Assembly: GCA_049969935.1 (NCBI GenBank)
Contig: JBMFNX010000002.1
Span: forward strand, 1-64,000
Length of the DNA: 64,000 bases
Source: JACIWG01 sp049969935
Lineage (GTDB): Archaea; Thermoproteota; Nitrososphaeria; JACIWG01
Reading direction: 5' to 3'
In this document: positions 52,050-60,595 of the stretch, one piece after another
Layout of the letters: every line of letters starts with the position of its first letter
How positions within the stretch are numbered: position 1 is the stretch's first letter
Made by a program: the position numbers and the translations under genes
Notes under the pieces: model-generated
What the model saw: only the letters and a program-made list of their open reading frames with translations
Databases searched by the model: none
Told to the model about the DNA's origin: nothing

Positions 52050-52718
52050 TTATTTACTTAATTTTTCGAACATGTTTTCATACATTTTCACATTAGTATC
52101 TATAAGGTCCCTTATCCTTCGAGCACGCTTTAGACCAATTCCAGGAACCTTAGACAGTTCCTCCACAGAGGCGAGAAAAACATTCTTTGGAGAGCCAAAA
52201 TGATTTAGTAAATTTAAAGCTAACTTTGGGCCAACACTTGGAAGTGATGAGATTAAATAGATTTGCTGATCGAAGAAGCCTTTTTTCTTAGCATGTTTAA
52301 TAAGGTAGCCTCTTCCTTTTTTAGTAGAAGCATTTACTAGACAGTATAAGAATAAGGCTGTCTCCTTTTCCGAAAGCACATTAACTAGCTTTATCTTATA
52401 ATTTATAAGAAGGGAGGCGATTGCACAGTATACAGCTTTAGGATTACGTAAATATGCTTCTACTTCATTGAAATTACCTTCAACTATAATGAAGGCATTG
52501 GGATAGGAGGAAGATAATTGTTCAATTTGATTAAATAAACGGCCATCAAATAATGAGGCTATAAAATCTTTCATTGATTTCCTTTCAACCGCAGTCTCAG
52601 GGTTAATTATATAGTCACCGACTTCTAAAAGTTTAAAAACAAAATTGATATTCATCGATTTTAGTAGATCTGGTATACTAGATTTTGATTCCCTATGGTC
52701 TACAATTATGTAACCCAT
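52050..52718 (-). CDS. XPF/ERCC4-family structure-specific nuclease
   Basis: A 222-aa nuclease like crenarchaeal XPF, without a helicase domain. The active site is IVDHRESKSSIPDLL and TAVERKSMKDFIASLFDGRL, which holds the ERKxxxD motif (about 44). Two helix-hairpin-helix motifs follow: LPSVGPKLALNLLNHFG and VPGIGLKRARRIRDLI (about 165-215). It should cut flaps, bubbles or forks, usually with PCNA; no clear PIP box is seen at the C terminus. Upstream lies the ECF transporter operon on the same strand. Confidence 0.92.
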   Translation of the reverse strand: MGYIIVDHRESKSSIPDLLKSMNINFVFKLLEVGDYIINPETAVERKSMKDFIASLFDGRLFNQIEQLSSSYPNAFIIVEGNFNEVEAYLRNPKAVYCAIASLLINYKIKLVNVLSEKETALFLYCLVNASTKKGRGYLIKHAKKKGFFDQQIYLISSLPSVGPKLALNLLNHFGSPKNVFLASVEELSKVPGIGLKRARRIRDLIDTNVKMYENMFEKLSK

Positions 52719-52730
52719 ATCACATCCACT

Positions 52731-53465
52731 TTAAACTCTAAAATAATAGATGAGAAGTATAAATAAGATTATAAATGATAGACATGAGAGTAGTGCAAAA
52801 TAGTCTCGTCGCCTAAAACTTAATCTGTAATATGATGTTCTTTTTTTAGAAAAACCATAAGCTCTAGACTCCATTGCTTCAGCTAATTCCTCACTTCTTA
52901 TAATCGATTGAACAATTAATGGTACCAATACTGGAATATAATTACGGATCCGCTTAAATAAATTACCCTTTTCTATTTCAAGACCTCTAGAACGTTGAGA
53001 GTCTATTATTTGTAGCGCATCCAATAATATTACTGGTACAAAACGTACTGCTGTAACGAAGGCAAATATTAAATCGTAAGGTAAGTGTAGAGAGCGCATA
53101 ACAAGGTCAAGCTCATCAGGAGAAGACGTTAAGAAGAAGATAGAGGAGGATGAAATTATTGCAATAAAACGTAATGAGATAATTATGGAGAAAATAAGTT
53201 CGTATCCTACTAGCAAGTTTATTATAAAGATCATGGCCACAAATGAGAGAGAGAATGTTATAGTTTTTATCATCCTCCTAAACACCTTAGAAACAACTCC
53301 TAAAATGAAGATAATCGATAACAGTATAGCGAATTCAAAAATCGTGTTACTGAAGAGTGAAAGGATAAAAAGTGATAGTGAAATAGTCAATTTAACTCTT
53401 GGGTCAAGAGAGTGAACGAAACTGTCCTGACGTCTGTATATTAAGCCTTCTGCTAACCAAAACAT
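52731..53465 (-). CDS. ECF transporter T component (EcfT)
   Basis: The transmembrane coupling subunit of an energy-coupling-factor importer, 244 aa with about five spans. SFVHSLDPRVKLTISLSLFI is the N-terminal family signature. The two coupling motifs are SQRSRGLEIEKG (about 155) and AEAMESRAYGFSKK (about 195), which contact the two ATPases. It follows the two EcfA genes. No substrate-binding S component is adjacent, so the vitamin or metal carried cannot be named. Confidence 0.88.
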   Translation of the reverse strand: MFWLAEGLIYRRQDSFVHSLDPRVKLTISLSLFILSLFSNTIFEFAILLSIIFILGVVSKVFRRMIKTITFSLSFVAMIFIINLLVGYELIFSIIISLRFIAIISSSSIFFLTSSPDELDLVMRSLHLPYDLIFAFVTAVRFVPVILLDALQIIDSQRSRGLEIEKGNLFKRIRNYIPVLVPLIVQSIIRSEELAEAMESRAYGFSKKRTSYYRLSFRRRDYFALLSCLSFIILFILLIYYFRV

Positions 53466-53471
53466 TCTATC

Positions 53472-54287
53472 TCAGCCTTTAAATAGCTTTAAAATCATTG
53501 CACGTGCTTCAAGAAGATCAATAGGAGGTTTATCAATTAATGGAAAAAGTTCTTCATAAAGTTCAATAAGTTGAGGTTTTGTAATACCACATTCTTCTAG
53601 TGCTTCTGAATCACTGAAAATTCTTCTACAATCACCGTCTCTAACGATCATCCCGTTAGAGATTAATATTATTCTAGGCTGCAGAAGCCAAATAAATTCA
53701 ACATCATGGGACACGATTATAACTGTCTTGTTCTGGGTTGCAAGCATTTTAATAATTTCCCTAAGCTTTTCCTTTTGGAGAAAATCTTGCCCAACTGTAG
53801 GTTCATCAAGTATAATAAAGTCCGGATCCCATGCAAGAACAGAGGCTAAACATAATCTCTTTTTTTCACCACCACTCAACAATAGGGGGGAGACATCTTT
53901 GTATTGAATTAGGTTAAAGAATTCTAAAGCCCATTTAACTCTTTTCTTTGCAACCTCTTCATCAAATCCAAAATTTTTTAAGGCGAAAGCAACTTCATTC
54001 CATACAGTATCGGAGAAAAGTTGGTGGCCAGGGTTTTGAAAAACGAGTCCAACCCTCTTTGAAAAATAGGCTACTGATTCTTCGCGCGTGTCCTTACCGA
54101 ATACCTTAACTGAACCCTTTGTTGGTTTAAGTAATCCGTTAAAATGTTTTATAAGTGTAGTTTTACCAGAACCATTTCCACCCATTATACCCACTATTTC
54201 TCCAAGTTTAATCTTTAAATTAACATTTTTTAGAATAAAATCCTTTGCTAAAGGATATTTAAAATATAATGAGTCTACTTCAATCAA
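53472..54287 (-). CDS. ECF transporter ATPase (EcfA, second)
   Basis: An ABC ATPase of 271 aa. Walker A is IMGGNGSGKTTLIKHFNG (about 33), Q-loop VFQNPGHQLFSDTV (about 83), signature LLSGGEKKRLCLASVLAWDP and Walker B FIILDEPTVGQD, with the switch His in VIIVSHDVEFIW. The C-terminal Q helix region is present. It overlaps the first ATPase gene by four bases and lies six bases before ecfT. Confidence 0.92.
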   Translation of the reverse strand: MIEVDSLYFKYPLAKDFILKNVNLKIKLGEIVGIMGGNGSGKTTLIKHFNGLLKPTKGSVKVFGKDTREESVAYFSKRVGLVFQNPGHQLFSDTVWNEVAFALKNFGFDEEVAKKRVKWALEFFNLIQYKDVSPLLLSGGEKKRLCLASVLAWDPDFIILDEPTVGQDFLQKEKLREIIKMLATQNKTVIIVSHDVEFIWLLQPRIILISNGMIVRDGDCRRIFSDSEALEECGITKPQLIELYEELFPLIDKPPIDLLEARAMILKLFKG

Positions 54288-55153
54288 GTTTTTGTCAACC
54301 TCATTTTCAGTTGTCTTGCAAAATCTTTAACATTTAAACAAAATTCATTGAAAATTAGGCCATCTTCCCTTAAATAGTTTTGCAATCCTATAATTGGGGG
54401 AACGCTAACACCATAGAGATTTAGATTTTTACTTCTTATAACCTCCTTTAATGGCCCATCAAAGACAATTTCACCCCTGTCTAAAACAACCATCTTATTT
54501 GCTGCATCTGTTAAAAGGTCTATTCTATGTTCAACTACAATAATTGTTAATCCAAACCTTTTATTTAGTTCCTTTAACAATAGTATGAATTCTAGAGCAG
54601 TCCGAGGGTCAAGTAAAGAAGTTGGTTCATCTAAAATCAAAATTTTTGGTTTCATCGCAAGCACTCCAGCTATTGCAACCCTCTGTTTTTGGCCATCAGA
54701 TAATTCATATGGAGGCCTATATCTCAGATGTTCTATATTTAAGGCCTTTAAAACCCATTTAAGCCTATTATCTATTTCTTCCATTTCAAGCCCAATATTT
54801 TCTAGACCAAAAACAATATCTTTTTCTACAGAAAACATGAAAATCTGATTTTCAGGATTTTGGAAAACGAAACCTACTTTAGTTGCTAATTCACTTACAC
54901 TTTTATTCTTAACTGATTCGCCATCAACAATTACATCACCTAAATAAGTGCCAGTATAGAGATGGGGGATTAATCCATTAATGCATCTTAAAAGTGTTGA
55001 TTTCCCACAACCACTTGGGCCGACTAAAAGAACAAAATCGCCTTCTTTAATTGTAAGATTTATATTTTTTAGAATAAACGTGTTAGATCCAGAGTAGGAA
55101 AAACTTAGGTTAATGAACCTTATTATATCTGTCAACGTTTCCATATGCGACAA
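54284..55153 (-). CDS. ECF transporter ATPase (EcfA, first)
   Basis: An ABC ATPase of 289 aa pairing with the second EcfA. Walker A is LLVGPSGCGKSTLLRCINGL (about 41-60), the Q-loop is VFQNPENQIFMFSVEKD, the signature is ELSDGQKQRVAIAGVLA (Ser-Asp where Ser-Gly is usual), Walker B is ILILDEPTSLLDP and the switch His is in IIVVEHRIDLLTD. First gene of the ECF operon. Confidence 0.92.
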   Translation of the reverse strand: MSHMETLTDIIRFINLSFSYSGSNTFILKNINLTIKEGDFVLLVGPSGCGKSTLLRCINGLIPHLYTGTYLGDVIVDGESVKNKSVSELATKVGFVFQNPENQIFMFSVEKDIVFGLENIGLEMEEIDNRLKWVLKALNIEHLRYRPPYELSDGQKQRVAIAGVLAMKPKILILDEPTSLLDPRTALEFILLLKELNKRFGLTIIVVEHRIDLLTDAANKMVVLDRGEIVFDGPLKEVIRSKNLNLYGVSVPPIIGLQNYLREDGLIFNEFCLNVKDFARQLKMRLTKT

Positions 55154-55172
55154 AAGTATGATATAAAAGGAT

Positions 55173-56171
55173 TCATTTTAAGAGAATTTTGTTCATTTTG
55201 GTTGAGAAGGCTGTCTCTAGTAGAGATAGGAATGTTGAAATAAAAAGCTGTTCATTTTCACAGTTAAGATTAAAGGAGGCTGCACACCTGTGACCACCAC
55301 CTATACCATTAAATTTTTTTGCCAAGTTTTCGGCAAGAATATTTAATGAAAAATCACATTTTTTACATATAGTATCTGAACACCTTAAGCTACCTTTTAC
55401 TATTTCATCAAAACTGTATGCGAGTACAATATCACATCCAGCATCAACTAGAAATTTTGCTACAGAAGCTTGAAAAGACCCTATTTTTACTATTGCAACG
55501 AGGAAATCATTAAACTCATATAAATTTATTCGAGAAAGTGATTTTAGTTTTGCAATCACCTCAGACCTATCCCTTTTTTGAGATAAAAGTTCTTCCCCCC
55601 ATTTTATTTTTGCACCCTTATCAATTAATAATGAAACATTTTTTATTGTTCTTTCATTGGCTAATATAAGGTGTTTTGTGTCAAATAAAATTCCAAGGAG
55701 TAAAAGGTTGGATACTGTTGGTGTTAAAGAAAAATCCAAATTTAATAGAAGGGATAAAACTATTTCGCAAGTTGAAGACGATTCAGGGTCAACATAGTAG
55801 TAGTTGTAGAAATGCTTACTTTCATCAGTTAGGGGATGATGATCAATTAATACTTTTTTACAAGATGCTTGCTCTATAAGTTGATAATAATTTCCTAGCA
55901 ATTTTGGAGAACCAGTATCAACTACAATTATTAGGTCAATTGAATTAAATTCTTTAAGATCAGATTGTTCAATAGAATAAAATTTCCTTAAAGTTTCAGC
56001 TGCTGAATCTAAACCTTCAGGGAAGATTAAATTTATTTCTGGTACATTTCTTTCTTTGAAGTAAATACTTAAAACATATGAGGAGCATAGTGCATCAACG
56101 TCAGCTAGCCTGTGAGTTATAATGCATATTTTATTTCCATTAAATACTTCTTGCAGGTTTAAGGAAAGCAT
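55173..56171 (-). CDS. DHH-family phosphoesterase
   Basis: A 332-aa DHH/DHHA1 protein. Motifs are ICIITHRLADVDALCSSYVL (His and Asp ligands), LIIVVDTGSPKLLG, KVLIDHHPLTDES with the DHH triad (about 117), and the C-terminal substrate motif GIGGGHRCAAS (about 292). Relatives cleave short oligonucleotides or cyclic dinucleotides. Its stop lies 19 bases from ecfA, but it is directly adjacent to prefoldin beta, so it belongs to the exosome/prefoldin transcription unit. Confidence 0.88.
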   Translation of the reverse strand: MLSLNLQEVFNGNKICIITHRLADVDALCSSYVLSIYFKERNVPEINLIFPEGLDSAAETLRKFYSIEQSDLKEFNSIDLIIVVDTGSPKLLGNYYQLIEQASCKKVLIDHHPLTDESKHFYNYYYVDPESSSTCEIVLSLLLNLDFSLTPTVSNLLLLGILFDTKHLILANERTIKNVSLLIDKGAKIKWGEELLSQKRDRSEVIAKLKSLSRINLYEFNDFLVAIVKIGSFQASVAKFLVDAGCDIVLAYSFDEIVKGSLRCSDTICKKCDFSLNILAENLAKKFNGIGGGHRCAASFNLNCENEQLFISTFLSLLETAFSTKMNKILLK

Positions 56172-56549
56172 TTAACTTTCTTTAAGTGCTTCAGGTTGAC
56201 CTGAAAGTGCACTACTTATTTTACTCTGAAGTTCTGTAAGAGATTGCTTGAGCTTTTCCTCTTGCTTTGCCAAAATTGAAATTCTGGTTTTATTTAATTC
56301 AAGCTTTTCTTCTAATTCTTTTACAAGTTCATCTTTGTTAACCTTTATTAAAATTTGGCCAGAGAACTTATAAATGGCATCTTCTGGTGAAGTCTTCTTT
56401 AATTCATCCAATGCTCGTTCTATTTCTGAATTTTCTAGATCAATCTGCCTTTTCTGTATTTGAACAGCCTGAAGATTTCTTTGCATTTCTTCAAATCTTG
56501 CCAAACGTTCTCTAAGCCATGCGGGAACCTCTTCACTCATAAAGTTCAC
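56172..56549 (-). CDS. pfdB: Prefoldin beta subunit
   Basis: A chaperone subunit that delivers unfolded proteins to the thermosome. The 125-aa product has two long coiled-coil helices (LARFEEMQRNLQAVQIQKRQ, then EEKLELNKTRISILAKQEEK) around a short beta hairpin, TSPEDAIYKFSGQILIKVNK. This matches archaeal prefoldin beta in size and form. It lies between L37Ae and the DHH gene on the same strand. Confidence 0.93.
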   Translation of the reverse strand: MNFMSEEVPAWLRERLARFEEMQRNLQAVQIQKRQIDLENSEIERALDELKKTSPEDAIYKFSGQILIKVNKDELVKELEEKLELNKTRISILAKQEEKLKQSLTELQSKISSALSGQPEALKES

Positions 56550-56554
56550 CTAAA

Positions 56555-56764
56555 TTATACATCAAATGCACCACCGGCCACCCTATAATTGCATTTTTTG
56601 CAATACCATATTCCTACAGCCTTTCTCTTAAACCTTTTTGAACCACAAGATGGACAAATCCTTTTTTGCCTTAATTGGACTAACACTTTTGATGCACGTT
56701 TCCTCACCGTAGCACCATATCTTGCACCCAAACCTTTTGTCATATTGATTTCAGACTTAGGCAT
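56555..56764 (-). CDS. rpl37ae: Large-subunit ribosomal protein L37Ae (eL43)
   Basis: A 69-aa zinc ribosomal protein. GARYGATVRKRASKVL, then CPSCGSKRFKRKAVGIWYC and KKCNYRVAGGAF give the C2-C2 zinc ribbon and conserved C terminus. It overlaps rrp42 by eight bases and sits five bases before pfdB; rpoP and pcc1, which are often found here in other archaea, are absent. Confidence 0.96.
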   Translation of the reverse strand: MPKSEINMTKGLGARYGATVRKRASKVLVQLRQKRICPSCGSKRFKRKAVGIWYCKKCNYRVAGGAFDV

Positions 56765-57572
56765 TTTCTATCACCTTTTTTACTAAGGATCTTAATTCCT
56801 CAGCCTTAGCCTTAGAAATTTCCACTATTTTAAATAATTGTTCCTTAGATATTCCGGTAGAACCGCCTTTTTGCCCCGCACATAGGAAGCCTTCATCATT
56901 AAAGGTTAAAGTTAATCTCGAATCTTGCACAGAATCCTCTTCTTCAGTAGGATCAACAAGTATAGCATCCCCTATAATTATAGAAGTAATTGATATTGGA
57001 ATACAGCGTGTTGGCAATCTACATTTTTGAACCTCAAAACTTCCATCTTCTTTTGCAATTTTTTTATCAAAGGTTGTTGTTAAGAGGGCGGAGACAGCTG
57101 CTAAAAATGCGGCATCAAATATATTACCGTCCATGTTTAATATGCTTATGTCTACGAAGACACAATAAACTAGTTTTCCTGGTTCTATCACCAGCGATTT
57201 AAGATCAATCATCTGCGATTCCCTTATCCCACGGTCAACAACTCTTGAAACTTCGATTGCATCTTCATCTGGTGGGCCAGGCTCAATTAATGCTGAGGAA
57301 AAGGGAAGAAATTCTGCATTTACAACTAGAAGGCCTTGATCCGGTGTATCCGGGAAAGGTGTACCTGTCTCAATTTTTACACCAGCAACTACCTTTGTAT
57401 TTCCTACAGAGACTTCAGCGGACCCATTTGACTTTTGTATTATGCCAACTTTTATATTTATGGGACGAAAATCTGTAAGGGAACGCCCATCTAAACGCTT
57501 TTCTTTTGCCAGCAATTCTATCATTTGCATTTTCCTTAAATTTTCTATGATGGGAGACTTTTTAATCGACAT
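56757..57572 (-). CDS. rrp42: Exosome subunit Rrp42
   Basis: The non-catalytic RNase PH-like subunit that forms the exosome hexamer with Rrp41. Residues include RLDGRSLTDFRPINIKVGII, then GSAEVSVGNTKVVAGVKIET and LVIEPGKLVYCVFVDISILN. Length 271 is normal. It begins at the last base of the rrp41 stop and is translationally coupled to it. Confidence 0.95.
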   Translation of the reverse strand: MSIKKSPIIENLRKMQMIELLAKEKRLDGRSLTDFRPINIKVGIIQKSNGSAEVSVGNTKVVAGVKIETGTPFPDTPDQGLLVVNAEFLPFSSALIEPGPPDEDAIEVSRVVDRGIRESQMIDLKSLVIEPGKLVYCVFVDISILNMDGNIFDAAFLAAVSALLTTTFDKKIAKEDGSFEVQKCRLPTRCIPISITSIIIGDAILVDPTEEEDSVQDSRLTLTFNDEGFLCAGQKGGSTGISKEQLFKIVEISKAKAEELRSLVKKVIENA

Positions 57573-58300
57573 TACCTTTCCTCCACCGTTCCAAAATATT
57601 TTTCAATAAGAGCCTTCTTAAGTATTTCATATACCCTTTTATTTCCCAATATGGCCAAATCAATTGCCTTTTTAAATTCTTCTTCAGTAAATATTCCGTC
57701 AAATTGTAGAAGAACAATCTTGTCAAGATTTGGCATGTAGGCTACTGGCATATCACCTTCACCTTCTTTATCTTCATAATCACTTAAATCTAATACTATT
57801 TGGCCATCAATTTTTCCAACAGCACATCCTACTATAAGATCACGCATAGATATTCCACTGTCAGCAAGTGCAGCAGATACAGCTGTGATGCTAGCACACC
57901 TAGAACCGCCATCAGATTGAAGAACTTCAACATAAACATCAATTATTGACCGAGGATATTCTTCCAAAAAGATAGCACTTTCCATTGCTCTCCTTAACAC
58001 GAGAGAAATTTCTATTTCTCGTCTTGTAGGTTGAGGGGGCTTTCTTTCCTCTGTAGAAAAGGGAGCCATATGATATCGGCACCTGACAATAGCTCGATCT
58101 GGTAGAGCGATATGCTTTGGATGAGCTTCTCGTGGACCATAGACGGCTGCGATAATCTTATTTTTACCAAATTCTATATAGGCTGAACCATCAGCATTTT
58201 TTATTACCCCCACTTCAATTCTTATAGGCCTTAACTCATCCCATCTTCTTCCATCAAGTCTTATACCATTTTCATCAATCAACTTCCCCACTTTATTCAC
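57572..58300 (-). CDS. rrp41: Exosome catalytic subunit Rrp41
   Basis: The phosphorolytic RNase of the archaeal exosome. ENGIRLDGRRWDELRPIRIE is the typical start, with CRYHMAPFSTEERKPPQPTR (about 80-99, RNA and phosphate contacts), and EVLQSDGGSRCASITAVSAA (about 128-147) that holds the catalytic Asp region and Ser/Gly loop. Length 242. It overlaps rrp4 by four bases. Confidence 0.96.
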   Translation of the reverse strand: MNKVGKLIDENGIRLDGRRWDELRPIRIEVGVIKNADGSAYIEFGKNKIIAAVYGPREAHPKHIALPDRAIVRCRYHMAPFSTEERKPPQPTRREIEISLVLRRAMESAIFLEEYPRSIIDVYVEVLQSDGGSRCASITAVSAALADSGISMRDLIVGCAVGKIDGQIVLDLSDYEDKEGEGDMPVAYMPNLDKIVLLQFDGIFTEEEFKKAIDLAILGNKRVYEILKKALIEKYFGTVEER

Positions 58301-58977
58301 CCCTCTTTTGTTAACAGTTCATTGATCATATTCGTTAACGAAGGCACGTGAGCTTTTTCCTCTATTAAACGGATAGCTCTAGCAGCCAGCACTATTCCTT
58401 CAGAAGGGCCTTGAACAACAATGATCCCATTTTGGCCTATAATAAGTTTTGTTTTTGTCTTTGTCTCTATAATCTTGGCCATAGAACCTTTTTTCCCAAT
58501 TAATCTTGGGATCTTTGAAGGCGAAAGTTTTATGGGCTCACCATGAACTATCTTCCCCAACCCATGTTCTCTTATAGTTAATACTGGATCCTTTGTCCGG
58601 TCGCATGCAATTATTTTAGCGGCAAGCACATCTCCAACTTTAAATTGTGATGTAAGAGAATGAGTCTGTGAAGAAAATTCTCTGCCAAAAACATCTTGTG
58701 CTGGAAGATGGGCAGTATAAATAGAATTTATGTCAACATCCCAAGAAAAGGCATCAAAATCTATGATCTTGCCTATTACAAAATCATTGACCCTTGGAAT
58801 ATATGGGCCGGCGAGGGGGATCAACTTAACATCCTTACCGTCAATTTCAACCAAACCGACTTTTAAAGAGAAAAGTTTGTTTCCTAATTTATAGGTATTA
58901 GGAGGAGCTGTACCAGTGTATGAATCATGGAGCAGGTCACCAGGCAATACTCTTGTTCTAACTAAGACCATAAACAT
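58297..58977 (-). CDS. rrp4: Exosome cap subunit Rrp4
   Basis: An RNA-binding cap of the exosome, 226 aa. An N-terminal domain (VLPGDLLHDSYTG) is followed by an S1 domain (NDFVIGKIIDFDAFSWDVDI) and a KH domain with the GxxG loop in IPRLIGKKGSMAKIIETKTK (about 153-172). One base separates it from the sbds stop. Confidence 0.96.
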   Translation of the reverse strand: MFMVLVRTRVLPGDLLHDSYTGTAPPNTYKLGNKLFSLKVGLVEIDGKDVKLIPLAGPYIPRVNDFVIGKIIDFDAFSWDVDINSIYTAHLPAQDVFGREFSSQTHSLTSQFKVGDVLAAKIIACDRTKDPVLTIREHGLGKIVHGEPIKLSPSKIPRLIGKKGSMAKIIETKTKTKLIIGQNGIIVVQGPSEGIVLAARAIRLIEEKAHVPSLTNMINELLTKEG

Positions 58978-58978
58978 T

Positions 58979-59674
58979 TCACTTCCTTGAAACTATTGAA
59001 ATTTCTGCTTCACCTTTTGTTAACGAGGCAACCTTTTCAACCAAAGATGGATGTAAACCAGCCGGAATCTCAATTTCTACCGTATAGCTTCCATCTGAAA
59101 GCCATTGTTCTTTTAAAAATTTACCGAATGATTTAAGCAATCCAATTGACTTTGAAGAATATTTTGAGGGAATCTTTACTTTGAGTACTAGATTCTGAGA
59201 TTTGAGTGGGAGTATAGGACGTATGGCTTCAACTACTGTTTGCAATTGTTCTTCAGGAGACTTAAATGGATCTATTGAAACATGAGCTTCTTCTAAAGCT
59301 TGTTCGTATCTGGTTGGAGGGTGAGGAGTATTCGTTCTAGGGTCGACAAAATTTTTTGATAAAATTGATATAATAGCCTTTTTCTTCTCATCTATAAGTT
59401 TTCTCCTCTGTTCTAGTGTTAACTGTAATTCACCTTTTTTTAATATAATTTCTGCAACCTTATAAAAGTCTTTTGTATGAAAAATTTTTTGAAGCTTCTC
59501 TTCAGACACACGCATGCCTTTAGCTGCATCTGAAAAAACTTCTTCTATGCCTATAACTTGTGAAAGTTCTATAGGTTTGCCCATTTTATAATTTAATGCT
59601 TGATCCGGGCGAACTAGAAGTTCAAAACGCTCTCCATCAATTGTCAACCGAACACATGTAAATTTACTACTCAT
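58979..59674 (-). CDS. SBDS-family ribosome maturation protein
   Basis: The archaeal Shwachman-Bodian-Diamond protein that helps release eIF6 from the large subunit. The 231-aa product contains VRLTIDGERFELLVRPDQAL, then QVIGIEEVFSDAAKGMRVSE, and NFVDPRTNTPHPPTRYEQAL (about 110-129), the last being the diagnostic block. It is followed by the ferredoxin-like C-terminal domain. Twelve bases separate it from psmA. Confidence 0.95.
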   Translation of the reverse strand: MSSKFTCVRLTIDGERFELLVRPDQALNYKMGKPIELSQVIGIEEVFSDAAKGMRVSEEKLQKIFHTKDFYKVAEIILKKGELQLTLEQRRKLIDEKKKAIISILSKNFVDPRTNTPHPPTRYEQALEEAHVSIDPFKSPEEQLQTVVEAIRPILPLKSQNLVLKVKIPSKYSSKSIGLLKSFGKFLKEQWLSDGSYTVEIEIPAGLHPSLVEKVASLTKGEAEISIVSRK

Positions 59675-59686
59675 GAACTTTCCCTT

Positions 59687-60415
59687 CTATTGAGTAAACT
59701 TTTCTTTCGCTAGTTCTGCAAATTTTGATATTTCATTTTCTGTATATCGTCTGAGTTTCCTTGTTTTAGTATCCACGACAGCCATTCTTATATGCCCAAT
59801 GCCAACTTTATCTTCGCTAACTAAATATACAGATTTAACACCAAGTACGCATAGTTCATCAACTTTCATTGACGGATTAAAGTTATTTTCTAAAAATTGT
59901 GTAACTTGCTCTGAACCAGCTCCTATAGATACTGCTTCATACTGTAGGTAGCTTCCACTTGGATCAACCAAAAATACAGAGGGACCCTTTTTGTCGACTC
60001 CTGCAATTATAAGGGAAACACCAAATGGACGGACACCTGCATATTGTGTAAATTCTTGTGTGAGGTCACCTAAATATTTTGCTACCGATTCTACGTCAAC
60101 ATCCTCATCGTAGAGCAGTCGATTGGTCTGCGAAAAGATTCTCGCACGATCCACTAAAACTCTTGCGTCAGGAACATAACCTGCTGCAGCAGCACCAATG
60201 TGGTCATCAATCTGGAAAATTTTTTGTGATAAATTGGGGGATTGAAGCTTACGAATTCTTTCTTCAACAACTAACACTACACCATCGACACCCTTCAAAC
60301 CCAATGCTATTGTACCCCTCCTCACAGTCTCTAATGCATACTCTACTTGATACAATCTTCCATCAGGTGAGAAGATTGTTAACGCCCTATCATATCCAGC
60401 TGATGGTCCGAAAAT
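59687..60415 (-). CDS. psmA: Proteasome alpha subunit, apparent ATT start
   Basis: The outer-ring subunit of the 20S proteasome, 242 aa. The homologous N terminus FGPSAGYDRALTIFSPDGRL is in frame, preceded by ATT (60415-60413), GAT, AGG and then a TGA stop. No ATG, GTG or TTG lies between that stop and Phe2, so ATT is the only near-cognate start that keeps the conserved alpha H0 helix. A ribosome site GAGGTGA lies six bases upstream of ATT, and TATA-like TTTAAA is at 60461-60466. Downstream marks are QVEYALETVRRGTIALGLKG and AGYVPDARVLVDRAR. Confidence 0.92.
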   Translation of the reverse strand: MFGPSAGYDRALTIFSPDGRLYQVEYALETVRRGTIALGLKGVDGVVLVVEERIRKLQSPNLSQKIFQIDDHIGAAAAGYVPDARVLVDRARIFSQTNRLLYDEDVDVESVAKYLGDLTQEFTQYAGVRPFGVSLIIAGVDKKGPSVFLVDPSGSYLQYEAVSIGAGSEQVTQFLENNFNPSMKVDELCVLGVKSVYLVSEDKVGIGHIRMAVVDTKTRKLRRYTENEISKFAELAKEKFTQ

Positions 60416-60525
60416 ATCCCTTCACCTCTTTCTTTCCAAATAGTAGTCATTATGGCTACGTTTAAACCTTTTTATTTTTTTCTATTAAATTAGAAGGTCA
60501 GTGTTATCGGTTCTTCAAGGCTTAT

Positions 60526-60569
60526 TAGCTCAGACTGGGACGGCGTACACTTCATCCCCAAGAGAGCTA
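60526..60569. ncRNA. Candidate structured RNA or tRNA-like hairpin upstream of psmA
   Basis: An unannotated 180-base gap contains a two-tier hairpin: lower stem TAGCTC (60526-60531) with GAGCTA (60564-60569), an internal loop AGACT/CAAGA, and upper stem GGGA (60537-60540) with TCCC (60555-60558). The plus strand also reads TTAGCTCAGACTGGGA, like a tRNA D arm, and a T-run (60581-60586) follows. No full cloverleaf or C/D boxes could be built. The strand is not determined. Confidence 0.3.
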
Positions 60570-60595
60570 TTTTGGCAGTCTTTTTTAAACTTTTC

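Noticed and set aside
60535..60575. C/D box guide RNA on the minus strand
   Set aside because: A C-like GGATGA and a CTGA are present, but they are only about 20 bases apart, with no internal D'/C' pair.
60515..60590. A complete or split tRNA gene
   Set aside because: TTAGCTCAGACTGGGA looks like a D arm, but no acceptor, anticodon or T arm can be paired around it.
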